This document shows positions 9,028 through 18,028 of a stretch of DNA of 64,000 bases, piece after piece. Each line of letters starts with the position of its first letter. Position 1 is the first letter of the stretch. The translations under genes were made by a program, and so were the position numbers. Under the pieces are notes generated by a model that saw only the letters and a program-made list of their open reading frames with translations, made no database searches and was not told the origin of the DNA. This DNA is from Shimia isoporae (GTDB lineage Bacteria; Pseudomonadota; Alphaproteobacteria; Rhodobacterales; Rhodobacteraceae), in NCBI RefSeq assembly GCF_004346865.1, contig NZ_SMGR01000004.1:186001-250000 (forward strand), in the 5' to 3' direction.

Positions 9028-10011
9028 GTGAGCAATGTTCTGGTGACCGGTGGAGCCGGCTATATCGGCTCGCATGCCTGTAAGGCGCTGCGCGAAGCAG
9101 GGTTTACGCCGATCACATACGATAACCTGTCCACGGGTTGGAATGACGCGGTAAAGTTCGGTCCCTTTGAGCAGGGCGAACTTCATGACCGTGCGCGGCT
9201 GGATCAGGTTTTTGCAAAATACGCGCCAGTCGCTGTTATGCATTTTGCTGCGTTGAGCCAGGTTGGTGAGAGCATGTCCAAGCCTGGGCTTTATTGGCAC
9301 AACAACGTTGGTGGCTCTCTTGTTCTGTTCGAGGCTGCAGTGGCAGCGGGGTGCTTGAACGTCGTTTTCAGTTCGACCTGCGCGACATATGGCGATCATG
9401 ACAACGTTCTGCTGGACGAAACTGTCGAACAGCACCCGATCAATGCATACGCGAGTTCCAAGCGCGCCATTGAGGACCTTCTGCGCGATTTTGAAGGTGC
9501 GCATGAAATGAGCAGTGTCATTTTCCGATATTTCAATGTTGCGGGCGCTGACCCCGATGCAGAGGTAGGCGAGTTTCATCAGCCGGAAACTCACCTCGTC
9601 CCGTTGATGCTGGATGCCATCGCGGGCAAACGCGCCGCTTTGACCATTCACGGTACTGACTACGATACTCCGGATGGCACGTGCATCCGAGACTACGTGC
9701 ATGTCTGCGATCTGGTGGACGCGCATGTGCTTGGATTGCGGTGGCTTTTGGACGGCAAGGCAAGCCGCGTTTTCAATCTCGGGTCTGGGACAGGCTTCTC
9801 TGTGCGCGAGGTTGTAGACCAGTCGCGGGCCGTCACGAATATGGCGGTTCCGGTGACTGAAGGACCGCGCCGGGCAGGTGACTGTACAAAGCTGGTTTCC
9901 GGGTCGACACGTGCCGAGAAAGAGCTAGGCTGGGCCCCGACACGTTCCAAAATGGACATCATGATTGCCGATGCATGGCGATGGCACCAAATCGGTCATT
10001 ACGACCGCTGA
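9028..10011 (+). CDS. galE: UDP-glucose 4-epimerase
   Basis: Interconverts UDP-glucose and UDP-galactose with a bound NAD. The NAD site is TGGAGYIGSH near residues 7-16. The catalytic Ser/Thr region FSSTCATYG and the YASSK catalytic pair are both present. The start is a GTG behind a perfect AGGAGG at 9015-9020, so the GTG call is secure despite being non-ATG. The 327 residues match the family. The next glycosyltransferase begins inside its last 40 bases, which indicates co-translation. Confidence 0.95.
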   Translation: MSNVLVTGGAGYIGSHACKALREAGFTPITYDNLSTGWNDAVKFGPFEQGELHDRARLDQVFAKYAPVAVMHFAALSQVGESMSKPGLYWHNNVGGSLVLFEAAVAAGCLNVVFSSTCATYGDHDNVLLDETVEQHPINAYASSKRAIEDLLRDFEGAHEMSSVIFRYFNVAGADPDAEVGEFHQPETHLVPLMLDAIAGKRAALTIHGTDYDTPDGTCIRDYVHVCDLVDAHVLGLRWLLDGKASRVFNLGSGTGFSVREVVDQSRAVTNMAVPVTEGPRRAGDCTKLVSGSTRAEKELGWAPTRSKMDIMIADAWRWHQIGHYDR

Positions 10012-11239
10012 TCCTTCGGCAAGATTATTCGAGCTGACGCGGGTTTGCGCGCTCAAGGGGCGCCCGCCGACAGGCGTGGATCGCGTGTGCCTGGCGTATT
10101 TGCGCGGTGTTGTCGATGACTCCCGACCGGCCTTTGGACTGGCGCGGACAAAACTAGGTTATGTCCTTGTAAATAAGGAAGGAATGAGGAAGGTCCTTGC
10201 GCGATTGGAGGGCCGCGAGCCGTGGGGCGACAGTGACTGGATTTCGCGTCTAACGCGCGATGCAGACAACTCCCGGCGCGAAACAGAGGCAGACTTACGC
10301 CGAATGTGCATTGCGCGATGTTCGCCGTCATTTTTGGGGCGCATGTTGCGCAAGCATCTGCCAGCCGGGACGGTTTATATCAATGTGGACCATGCCAATT
10401 TTCCCGAGAGGGTGCTCAAAGCGGTCAAAGGTGTACCGGACGGTAAAGTTGCTATTTTCCTGCATGACACCATTCCGCTGGATTTCGCGGAACTCGAGGT
10501 GGTGCGGCCCGAGACCGAATTCAAAAGCATGTTCGAACGCACGCGCATTTACGCTGATGTGATCCTGACAAATTCGGAGGTGTCTAAACAGGACATCACC
10601 CGTCACATGACAAAGGCCGGTGCGATGCCTCCGGTAGTGGCGGCTCACCTTGGGATCGAAGGTGATTTGTTCCAAATCGTGGACAATGAACCGAAACTTG
10701 TGCCGTCTCCCTACTTTGTTTCTGTAGGAACGATCTCGCCGCGTAAGAATTACAACGTGCTTTTGGATCTTTGGGAGGAGATGGCGAGCGAGCAACCGCC
10801 CGAGACTTTGCCGCATCTTGTGATCGCCGGGCGTCGTGGTTGGAAGAGTGAGGATTTGTTTGCGCGATTGGACAGTAGCCCGTTGATGGGCGTCTGCGTG
10901 CACGAATTCAATCGGCTTGACGACGCGGCTCTGGGTAACCTCGTTGCGGGGGCGGCAGGGCTACTTTTTCCGAGTTGCGCAGAGGGATTCGGTTTGCCGC
11001 CGGTGGAGGCAGCAGCGGCAGGGGTTCCGGTGGTGTGCAACGAATTGCCCGTCATGCGGGAAGTTCTCGGTGAATATCCCATTTACGCAAACGTTACAGA
11101 CAGTTATTCATGGATTCAGGCAATACGGAAACTGGCTGAGGCTGACCAACTTGCACGGGGTGCTGATGGTCGGCCCAAGACGCGTTTTGAAGCCCCCAGC
11201 TGGGAGGCGCATTTCAACACCGTCTTAAGGGTCACGTGA
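9971..11239 (+). CDS. Glycosyltransferase family 4 (GT-B fold)
   Basis: A retaining GT-B glycosyltransferase of about 422 residues. The C-terminal Rossmann domain starts at VSVGTISPRKNY (near 235), and the donor-binding EGFGLPPVEAAAAG matches the EX7E motif. The N-terminal half is atypical, with PTGVDR near residue 34, as in the WbnK-like bacterial glycosyltransferases. I prefer the ATG at 9971; a TTG six bases earlier is also possible. Either start overlaps the galE 3' end by about 40 bases. No membrane segment is present. Substrate unknown; the context says capsule or exopolysaccharide. Confidence 0.82.
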   Translation: MHGDGTKSVITTADPSARLFELTRVCALKGRPPTGVDRVCLAYLRGVVDDSRPAFGLARTKLGYVLVNKEGMRKVLARLEGREPWGDSDWISRLTRDADNSRRETEADLRRMCIARCSPSFLGRMLRKHLPAGTVYINVDHANFPERVLKAVKGVPDGKVAIFLHDTIPLDFAELEVVRPETEFKSMFERTRIYADVILTNSEVSKQDITRHMTKAGAMPPVVAAHLGIEGDLFQIVDNEPKLVPSPYFVSVGTISPRKNYNVLLDLWEEMASEQPPETLPHLVIAGRRGWKSEDLFARLDSSPLMGVCVHEFNRLDDAALGNLVAGAAGLLFPSCAEGFGLPPVEAAAAGVPVVCNELPVMREVLGEYPIYANVTDSYSWIQAIRKLAEADQLARGADGRPKTRFEAPSWEAHFNTVLRVT

Positions 11240-11290
11240 TAGCCCATTTGAGCGCGTGTTGGGCGACGGCAAAAAGGAAGTGTAGACGGG

Positions 11291-12301
11291 TTGGGTGTTT
11301 GGCAATCATATCGCCTTCGGGTCAGACGCCGGTATCGGTTGGCGCGCGCGATCCGCAAGCGGCGTGAGCTGCGGTCGATTGTCAATCGCACAGGGCAGAT
11401 CAAGCGCAACGATTTGCTGCTGTTTTCCACGCAGCGCAACGAGCAAATCCGCCTTCCATTCTTCCTTGAGTACTATCGGGACAAAGGTGTCGATCATTTC
11501 CTGATCGTGGACAATGACAGCGACGATGGATCGCTGGAGTATCTGTCCGAGCAACCGGATGTTTCGGTTTGGCATACCCGGAACAGTTACAAGAAATCTC
11601 GTTTTGGCGTGGACTGGCTGAACTGGTTGCAGCTTCGCTATGCGCATAACCATTGGTGTCTGGTTGTCGATCCGGATGAATTTTTTATCTATCCGTTCTG
11701 CGATACCCGTCCGATCAAGGCGCTGACAGATTGGCTGGATGCTTCTTCGATCAAGTCGTTTTCGGCGATGTTGCTGGATATGTATCCGCGTGGTCCAATC
11801 ACAGAACAGCCTTATCGCGAAGGACAAGATCCGCTGGATATCGCCTGCTGGTTTGATGCGGGCAACTATACGATGTCCAAGAATTCAGCGTATGGAAACC
11901 TGTGGATTCAGGGTGGGCCGCGTTCTCGGGTCTTTTTTCCTGATACGCCCGAACTTGCTCCTGCATTGAACAAGATTCCGCTTGTTAAGTGGAACCGCCG
12001 GTATGCCTACGTGAGTTCCACGCACATGCTACTGCCGCGTGGACTTAACCAGGTTTACGATGAATGGGGCGGGGAGAAAGCATCCGGACTTTTGCTACAT
12101 GCAAAGTTCCTCGACACGTTCACGGCCAAAGCCGAAGAAGAGCTGCTGCGTAATCAGCATTATTCCGCGAGTGTTGAGTACAAGGCCTACGCCGAGCGAT
12201 TGCGCGATAATCCCGAACTTTGGTGCAAGTGGAGTGAGAAATACATCAACTGGCGCCAACTTGAGATTCTGGGGCTTATGTCCAAAGGAAACTGGGCATG
12301 A
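11291..12301 (+). CDS. Glycosyltransferase, Glyco_tranf_2_4-type (GT2-like)
   Basis: A GT-A-like transferase that recalls the PF13704 group. Seen directly: a basic N-terminus (residues 6-40), FSTQRNEQIRLPFFLEYY (45-62), IVDNDSDDGS (72-81), and a metal-binding VDPDEFF at 126-132. The start is a TTG with AGGAAG about eleven bases upstream; no ATG is available near the conserved region. Its stop overlaps the next ATG (ATGA), so it is co-translated with the Core-2-type enzyme. It probably adds one residue of the surface glycan. Confidence 0.78.
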   Translation: MGVWQSYRLRVRRRYRLARAIRKRRELRSIVNRTGQIKRNDLLLFSTQRNEQIRLPFFLEYYRDKGVDHFLIVDNDSDDGSLEYLSEQPDVSVWHTRNSYKKSRFGVDWLNWLQLRYAHNHWCLVVDPDEFFIYPFCDTRPIKALTDWLDASSIKSFSAMLLDMYPRGPITEQPYREGQDPLDIACWFDAGNYTMSKNSAYGNLWIQGGPRSRVFFPDTPELAPALNKIPLVKWNRRYAYVSSTHMLLPRGLNQVYDEWGGEKASGLLLHAKFLDTFTAKAEEELLRNQHYSASVEYKAYAERLRDNPELWCKWSEKYINWRQLEILGLMSKGNWA

Positions 12302-13995
12302 GCGTCGGGATTTTGATGCTGGTACACACCGCGTTCGGTCGTGCCGAGCAAGTGGCGCGTCACTGGAACAAATACGGGTGTCCGGTGGTGATACACGTGG
12401 ATGCTTCGGTTAAGCCCAAAGCATATAAAAAGTTCGTCAAATCCCTTGGCGATCTGGCGGATGTGAAATTCTGCAAACGCCACAAGTGCGAGTGGGGTGC
12501 GTGGGGTCTTGTAGCGGCGTCGCAATCAGCATCGGAAATGATGTTGGAAGAATTTCCCGAGGTACGACACATCTATCTGACTTCTGGGTCGTGTCTGCCT
12601 TTGCGTCCGGTAGAGGAATTAAAGGACTACCTGAAATCGCGTCCTCGCACCGACTTTATCGAAAGCGCAACAACAGCGGATGTGCCGTGGACTGTGGGTG
12701 GACTTGATGCGGAGCGGTTCACGCTACATTTCCCGTTTTCGTGGAAGCGTAATCGGTACCTGTTCGATAAGTGGGTCGATATTCAACGTTTCCTGCGCAT
12801 CAAGCGACGTATCCCGCACGGGATCGTGCCCCATATGGGAAGCCAATGGTGGTGTCTGACCCGACAGACGTTGTCCGCCATCCTTGAAGACCCCGAACGT
12901 GATACCTTCGACAAGTATTTCAGCCGAGTCTGGATTCCCGACGAAAGCTATTTCCAGACGCTGGCGCGCCTTTATTCGACCAAGATTGAAAGCCGATCTC
13001 TGACGCTGTCCAAGTTCGACTTTCAGGGTAAGCCGCATATTTTCTATGATGACCACCTACAGCTTCTGCGGCGGTCTGATTGTTTCGTCGCGCGAAAAAT
13101 CTGGCCCAAGGCGGGCAAGCTGTACAACGGTTTTCTTCGAGATCCTGAAGGCGCGATCAAGATGAGCGAGCCGAATCCGGCAAAGATTGACAGAATTTTT
13201 GCCAAAGCTGTGGAACGTCGAACAAAAGGTCGGACCGGCCTTTATATGCAGAGCCGCTATCCCAACGAGGGTTGGGAAAACGGCATGACCTTCGGGCGCT
13301 ATTCTGTGTTTCACGGTTTTGCCGAGTTGTTCGAAGACTTCGAGACGTGGCTTGCGCGCGCAACCGGTACGCAGGTTCACGGACACATTTTTGCACCGGA
13401 ACGGGCCGAATTTTCCGGTCGGCAGCGGGTGATAAACGGCGCACTGAGCAGTTCACCGAAGCTGCGGGATTACAACTCGATTGCGTTTCTGTCGAACCTG
13501 ATCTGGAACACACGCGGGGAACGTCAGTGTTTTCAGGTCGGCCCAAGGGATGAAGGCACGCCTATCTGGTTTATTGCCAAAGATCCCAATGCGCAGGTCA
13601 GCGTGATTTCCGGTGCCTGGGCCGTTCCGTTGTTCAAGTCAAACCTGAACTTTACAGACATTCGTGCCGAAGCCGCTCGTTTGCAGAAACTGGAGAATGA
13701 CCAGCTTTATGCATTGCGCTCTCCCTATGCCAAGGCGCGTGTGCGGATATGGACAATGGCCGAATTCATCGAAGCGCCAATGGAGCCGTTGCAGACCATT
13801 ATTGACGAGATCGGTATGGATCGCGCGAGGCGGCTGTCGGAAGCGCCGCGAATGACGGACCTGAGTGGATTTGGCCAATTCCTGCAAAACCTGAAAAACC
13901 AGGGGATGCACCCGTACCTGATGGGTGATTTCCCTGTTGAGCAGCCTGAAACGGGGCAAAAGAAGCCGCCCCGAAAACCCTATCTGGTGCAGTAA
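12298..13995 (+). CDS. Core-2/I-branching-type glycosyltransferase (GT14-like) with long C-terminal extension
   Basis: A 565-residue protein. The N-terminal 270 residues resemble the beta-1,6-N-acetylglucosaminyltransferase (branching) family: LVHTAFGRAEQVARHW, the acceptor-region CEWGAWGLVAAS near 62-73, SGSCLPLRP near 97-105 and GSQWWCLTR near 181-189. The remaining roughly 290 residues form a separate conserved extension (I recall DUF5928-type) of unknown role. It overlaps the preceding glycosyltransferase (ATGA) and lies six bases ahead of a sulfotransferase. A paralogue with the same architecture lies at 50502-52079, also beside a sulfotransferase. No signal peptide, so presumably cytoplasmic. 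Confidence 0.8.
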   Translation: MSVGILMLVHTAFGRAEQVARHWNKYGCPVVIHVDASVKPKAYKKFVKSLGDLADVKFCKRHKCEWGAWGLVAASQSASEMMLEEFPEVRHIYLTSGSCLPLRPVEELKDYLKSRPRTDFIESATTADVPWTVGGLDAERFTLHFPFSWKRNRYLFDKWVDIQRFLRIKRRIPHGIVPHMGSQWWCLTRQTLSAILEDPERDTFDKYFSRVWIPDESYFQTLARLYSTKIESRSLTLSKFDFQGKPHIFYDDHLQLLRRSDCFVARKIWPKAGKLYNGFLRDPEGAIKMSEPNPAKIDRIFAKAVERRTKGRTGLYMQSRYPNEGWENGMTFGRYSVFHGFAELFEDFETWLARATGTQVHGHIFAPERAEFSGRQRVINGALSSSPKLRDYNSIAFLSNLIWNTRGERQCFQVGPRDEGTPIWFIAKDPNAQVSVISGAWAVPLFKSNLNFTDIRAEAARLQKLENDQLYALRSPYAKARVRIWTMAEFIEAPMEPLQTIIDEIGMDRARRLSEAPRMTDLSGFGQFLQNLKNQGMHPYLMGDFPVEQPETGQKKPPRKPYLVQ

Positions 13996-14001
13996 AGACC
14001 C

Positions 14002-15426
14002 ATGTCCAAGTTCGATTATTTTGTGGTGTTCGCAGAGATGCGCACCGGGTCCAATTTTCTGGAAACCAATATCAATGCGTTTGAGGGATTGAGCTGCCAT
14101 GGTGAGGCGTTCAATCCACATTTTATTGGTTATCCCAACCGAGATGATGTTCTTGGCGTGACGCTTGAGCAGCGCACCGCTGATCCGATGGTTCTACTAC
14201 GGGCGATCAAAGACGAAGCTGGCCTGATGTCTGGGTTCCGCTACTTCCACGATCATGATCCGCGCATACTTGAGACAATTCTCAACGACCAGCGTTGTGC
14301 CAAGATTGTTCTGACGCGCAACCCTCTGGACAGCTACGTGAGTTGGAAAATTGCACAAGCAACTGGTCAGTGGAAGCTGACTGATGTGCGCCGCCGACGC
14401 GACAGTAAAGTGCGGTTTGACGGGGTCGAGTTCAAACGTCACGTGGAAGAATTGCAGGATTTTCAAGTCACGCTGATGAAGGCACTTCAGACGAGTGGCC
14501 AGACGGCGTTTTATGTGGCGTACGAAGATCTTCAGGATGTGGCCGTGATGAATGGTCTCGCGCGGTATCTCGGTGTGGAAGAAAGCCTTCCTGCGCTCGA
14601 CACGTCTTTGAAGCGACAGAACCCGAGCGCGCTGTCGGAAAAAGTCTCAAATTTCGCCGATGTGTCCTTGGCTTTGGCGGAACTTGATCGATTTAATCTG
14701 AACCGAACGCCGAATTTTGAGCCGCGTCGTGGCGCGGTGGTTCCAAGTTATCTTGCAGGGGCTGTTGTGCCGTTGCTTTACATGCCTGTGCGGTCCGGAC
14801 CGGAGGCCGAGGTTGCCTCATGGCTTGCCGGGCTGGATGAGGTGCCAACCTCGGGGCTTTTGACGGATTTCAATCAGAAATCACTTCGGAAATGGAAGCG
14901 CGGCAACAAGGGCCACAGAACCTTTACCGTGGTGCGTCATCCCGTGCCGCGAGTTCACGCTGCTTTTTGCGACCGCATTCTGAAAACCGGCGAGGGGAGC
15001 TATACCAAGATCCGGAATACGCTGCGCAAGGTCTACAAGCTGCCGATCCCGAAGGACGGGCCCGGGTCGGACTACGATGTTTCGGCTCACCGGGAGGCGT
15101 TTCTGGCGTTTCTGGATTTTGTGAAAGCGAATCTCCTTGGTCAGACCAGTATTAGGCAGGATGCGCATTGGGCGACTCAGTCTGGTGCTGTGCAGGGATT
15201 CGGGGACATGGCGTTACCGGACATGATCATCCGTGAAGAAGAGATGGCCAGCTATTTGCCAGCGCTCGCCATGCAGGTGGGACGGTCTTCCGTGCCTGAT
15301 CCTGATGCTGCTGCACCGGACACACCGGTGCCGCTGGATGCGATCTACGATGAGGAAATCGAAGCCCGTGTCCGAGACATCTACCAGCGGGACTATCTGA
15401 TTTTCGGGTTTGAAGCCTGGCGTTAG
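14002..15426 (+). CDS. PAPS-dependent sulfotransferase with two sulfotransferase-like halves
   Basis: A 474-residue protein. The first half resembles Stf0/NodH sulfotransferases: a 5'-phosphosulfate-type loop with RTGSNFLE at 14-21 and a 3'-phosphate site TRNPLDSYVSWK at 105-116. From about residue 255 a second unit resembles family-2 sulfotransferases: a loop-like segment PVRSGPEAEV (262-271) without the expected PK-G-TT residues, then VVRHPVPRVHAAF at 310-322, which does match the 3'-phosphate motif. The second half may therefore be inactive or bind only acceptor. It is the last gene of the glycan operon. The reaction would transfer sulfate from PAPS to a sugar hydroxyl, releasing PAP for CysQ. 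Confidence 0.75.
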   Translation: MSKFDYFVVFAEMRTGSNFLETNINAFEGLSCHGEAFNPHFIGYPNRDDVLGVTLEQRTADPMVLLRAIKDEAGLMSGFRYFHDHDPRILETILNDQRCAKIVLTRNPLDSYVSWKIAQATGQWKLTDVRRRRDSKVRFDGVEFKRHVEELQDFQVTLMKALQTSGQTAFYVAYEDLQDVAVMNGLARYLGVEESLPALDTSLKRQNPSALSEKVSNFADVSLALAELDRFNLNRTPNFEPRRGAVVPSYLAGAVVPLLYMPVRSGPEAEVASWLAGLDEVPTSGLLTDFNQKSLRKWKRGNKGHRTFTVVRHPVPRVHAAFCDRILKTGEGSYTKIRNTLRKVYKLPIPKDGPGSDYDVSAHREAFLAFLDFVKANLLGQTSIRQDAHWATQSGAVQGFGDMALPDMIIREEEMASYLPALAMQVGRSSVPDPDAAAPDTPVPLDAIYDEEIEARVRDIYQRDYLIFGFEAWR

Positions 15427-15467
15427 CGGCGCGACGAGCGGACCGTTAGGCATCGGTTGGCGTGCGT

Positions 15468-15932
15468 TTACGCCGCCTGAACCTTGTCGTCTTCAGTCAG
15501 GATCGCGAACAGGGTGCTGGCATCCTGGTTGGCGCGCAACTTGGCGCAAATGGCTGCGTCGCGTAGGCTGCGCGATACACGCGCAAGCGCTTTCAAGTGT
15601 TCCACTCCTGCGTCCTCGGGCGCAAAGAGCGCGAATGCGATGTCGACCGGCTGTCGGTCTACTGCGTTGAAATCTACGGGCTTTTCCAAAAGGATGAACG
15701 CACCGAGGACACTGTCGATGTCCTTGAGACGGGCATGCGGAAGGGCAACCCCCTTGCCAACACCGGTGGGGCCGAGGTTTTCCCGGTCTTGCAAAGCTTC
15801 CACGACGCGAGACGCGGACAAGCCATAGGCGGACGCCCCGAGGTCGCCGAATTCCTGAAGCAAACGCTTCCTGCTTGAGGCGGCCGTAACAACTTTGACC
15901 GCCTCTGGCTTGAGGATCGTTGAAAGGTCCAT
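15468..15932 (-). CDS. ptsN: PTS IIA-like nitrogen-regulatory protein PtsN (EIIA-Ntr)
   Basis: The output protein of the nitrogen PTS (PtsP-NPr-PtsN), a regulatory phosphocarrier rather than a sugar importer. The phosphorylated histidine is His66 in VGKGVALPHARL. I start it at the ATG at 15932 (MDLSTILKPE), with GGAG about twelve bases upstream, giving 154 residues, the family length; an upstream ATG would add twelve residues. It lies 41 bases downstream of hpf on the same strand, the conserved hpf-ptsN order. It meets the sulfotransferase gene tail to tail. Confidence 0.92.
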   Translation of the reverse strand: MDLSTILKPEAVKVVTAASSRKRLLQEFGDLGASAYGLSASRVVEALQDRENLGPTGVGKGVALPHARLKDIDSVLGAFILLEKPVDFNAVDRQPVDIAFALFAPEDAGVEHLKALARVSRSLRDAAICAKLRANQDASTLFAILTEDDKVQAA

Positions 15933-15973
15933 CTTGCCTGTAACTCCGGACCGGGGAGATGCCCCCAATCGCT

Positions 15974-16543
15974 TTATGTCTGAGGATCAACCCAGCCTAT
16001 ATTGCCGTCATCACGGCGATAGACCACGTTCAATCCACCTTTGCTTTCGTTTTTGAAGACCAGCACAGGCGCTCCGGCAAGTTCCATCTGCATCACGGCT
16101 TCGCCGACGCTCAGAGAGGGGATCTTAGTCTCCATCTCGGCGACGATTACTGGCTGCAGTGTTTCGGGCTCGGCCTCATGTTCTTCGGTTTCAGGCGCGA
16201 GGATATACGAGGATGCGCCCAAAAGTTCAACCGGGTCCTGACGTTCCTTGTGGTGGTCCTTCAGCCTGCGCTTATATCTGCGCAGTTGTTTGTCCATTTT
16301 CGCGCCACATTGATCGAATGCGGCATAAATTTCAGTGGCATGTGCTTTGGCCTGAGCAGTCAGCCCCGTGGACAGGTGGACAGTGGCTTCGCAAACGTAT
16401 TCGTGGGCGCTTTTGGAAAAAACAACATTCGCGTCAGTAGGTCGTCCCGCATATTTGTCGAGGATATCATTCAACTCGGTCTTTACATGGGTCTGCAGGG
16501 CCTCGCCGACGTCGATTTGTTTTCCGGTAATTTGATAGCGCAT
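15974..16543 (-). CDS. hpf: Long-form ribosome hibernation promoting factor
   Basis: Promotes 100S ribosome dimers and translational dormancy. The N-terminal HPF/RaiA domain runs from MRYQITGKQIDVGEAL to about residue 100; a linker rich in Glu follows; the C-terminal dimerisation domain (roughly 130-189) contains IPSLSVGEAVMQMEL and ends in GWVDPQT. The start at 16543 is set by the strong AAGGAGACAGG directly before the ATG; the longer frame would add 13 residues with no ribosome site. The 189-residue length is typical of long HPF. Its 5' region carries a palindrome at 16750-16763. Confidence 0.92.
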   Translation of the reverse strand: MRYQITGKQIDVGEALQTHVKTELNDILDKYAGRPTDANVVFSKSAHEYVCEATVHLSTGLTAQAKAHATEIYAAFDQCGAKMDKQLRRYKRRLKDHHKERQDPVELLGASSYILAPETEEHEAEPETLQPVIVAEMETKIPSLSVGEAVMQMELAGAPVLVFKNESKGGLNVVYRRDDGNIGWVDPQT

Positions 16544-16749
16544 CCTGTCTCCTTTTCGATGACATGTCGGACCACGGGCCAAATTGCCCCGTGAATTGCT
16601 TCAGGTCCGAATGCTGGAATGTGACGGTTTGCACCCCTGTGTGCGGGTCGCCCTTTTATCAAGGGTCGCCAGAAACACAGCAAAGGGTGGCTGAACTGTC
16701 ATGACTACATTTGAGTATTCCGGCCGCTCAGAGTCAATGATGCCGATCA

Positions 16750-16763
16750 ATTTTCGCGAAAAT
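16750..16763. promoter_or_regulatory. Perfect 14-bp palindrome upstream of hpf
   Basis: ATTTTCGCGAAAAT is a perfect dyad in the 205-base gap between the lptB stop and the hpf start. It lies about 200 bases before the hpf ATG, a plausible distance for an operator or distal activator site. No known regulator is assigned. It could instead be a chance AT-rich palindrome around CGCG. Confidence 0.35.
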
Positions 16764-16788
16764 ATGCCGCCGGATTGACGGGACCAGC

Positions 16789-17547
16789 TCAGGAAATTTT
16801 AAAGTTATCACCGAGATAGACGCGCCGGACGTTTTCGTTTTCCACGACTTCTGCCGGTGTGCCGTTCATCAGCACCTTGCCGTCATGCAGAATGTAGGCG
16901 CGATCAACGATTTCCAAGGTTTCACGTACATTGTGGTCGGTGATCAGAACCCCGATACCGCGCTTTTTGAGATCGGCGACCAGATGGCGGATGTCGTCCA
17001 CAGAGATGGGGTCAACACCGGCAAAGGGTTCATCCAAAAGGAGATATTTGGGTTCCGCCGCCAGACAGCGGGCGATTTCCACACGGCGACGTTCGCCGCC
17101 AGAAAGGGCCAGTGCCGGCGCACGACGCAGATGCTCTATAGAGAACTCCGACAGCAATTCTTCAAGTCGTTCGCGGCGTTTGTGACGATCCTTCTGTGTG
17201 ATATCGAGAATCGCCGTGATGTTGTCTTCAACCGAGAGACCGCGGAAGATCGACATCTCCTGAGGAAGATAACCGATGCCAAGTTTCGCGCGGCGGTACA
17301 TAGGCAAAGTGGTCACGTCGAGACCGTCGATGGAGACACGTCCACCCTCGGGCTGCAGCAGGCCTGCAACCGCATAAAAGGTGGTGGTCTTACCGCTGCC
17401 ATTTGGGCCAAGAAGCGCAACGACTTCGCCGCGGTTCAGAACCATTGAGAAATCACGGATCACAACGCGCTTGCGATAAGCCTTGCGCAGGCTTTCAACT
17501 TTCAAGCCGGATTGGCCTTCGGTTACAGCAAGATCAGGTTTCGCCAT
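16789..17547 (-). CDS. lptB: Lipopolysaccharide export ABC ATPase LptB
   Basis: The ATPase that powers LPS extraction by LptFG. Walker A GPNGSGKTTT is at 47-56, the ABC signature LSGGERRRVEIAR in the middle, Walker B LLLDEPFAGVDPIS, and the switch His in ITDHNVRE. The C-terminal end is the short family-typical tail. At 252 residues it is slightly longer than E. coli LptB because of a 15-residue N-terminal extension. It follows lptA by two bases, so the two are translationally linked. Confidence 0.95.
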   Translation of the reverse strand: MAKPDLAVTEGQSGLKVESLRKAYRKRVVIRDFSMVLNRGEVVALLGPNGSGKTTTFYAVAGLLQPEGGRVSIDGLDVTTLPMYRRAKLGIGYLPQEMSIFRGLSVEDNITAILDITQKDRHKRRERLEELLSEFSIEHLRRAPALALSGGERRRVEIARCLAAEPKYLLLDEPFAGVDPISVDDIRHLVADLKKRGIGVLITDHNVRETLEIVDRAYILHDGKVLMNGTPAEVVENENVRRVYLGDNFKIS

Positions 17548-17549
17548 GC

Positions 17550-18026
17550 CTACTGGTTCCTGAGAATGGTTTTGACGCGACCGTGCATTTCGGCGGTGTT
17601 ATTGTTGAGGTGAACTGTCATGCGATCGGATGCGATGGTCGTGGTTTCCTGCACCACGAGAACGTCCCCGTACATTTTCACAGTACCGGCCTCCGGGCTG
17701 TAGATCGCCCGGTTTCCTTCCGCCGCATCTGGACCGCGCACAAGCAGCACGTCTCCAACGGCGATCATCTTTTCGATCGCCGACTGATCCTCGAGATAAT
17801 AGACGTTCACCTTGTCGGCGGTCATGCGCATCTCACCCTGGATGACGACCACGTTGCCGATGAACACGGCGCTACCGTCGTTTTGGTTCACGGACAGGCT
17901 GTCAGAGGTGACTTCGACAGGCAGGGAGCTGTCTTGCTCCATCTCGCCAAAACCAACCGTGAGACCTTGAGCGGCCGCCATTGCCGGAAATATTGTGATG
18001 GCCAGAAAGAGCAGTGCTCGCAGCAT
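17550..18026 (-). CDS. lptA: Periplasmic LPS transport protein LptA
   Basis: A periplasmic OstA-like beta-jellyroll bridge component. The N-terminal signal peptide is visible (LFLAITIFPAMAAAQG, residues 6-21). The conserved OstA core includes DGSAVFIGNVVVIQGEMRM near 50-68 and repeated beta-strand patterns to the end. At 158 residues it is a normal short alphaproteobacterial LptA. It lies between lptC and lptB with two-base gaps on both sides, which identifies it more firmly than sequence alone. Confidence 0.92.
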   Translation of the reverse strand: MLRALLFLAITIFPAMAAAQGLTVGFGEMEQDSSLPVEVTSDSLSVNQNDGSAVFIGNVVVIQGEMRMTADKVNVYYLEDQSAIEKMIAVGDVLLVRGPDAAEGNRAIYSPEAGTVKMYGDVLVVQETTTIASDRMTVHLNNNTAEMHGRVKTILRNQ

Positions 18027-18028
18027 AT

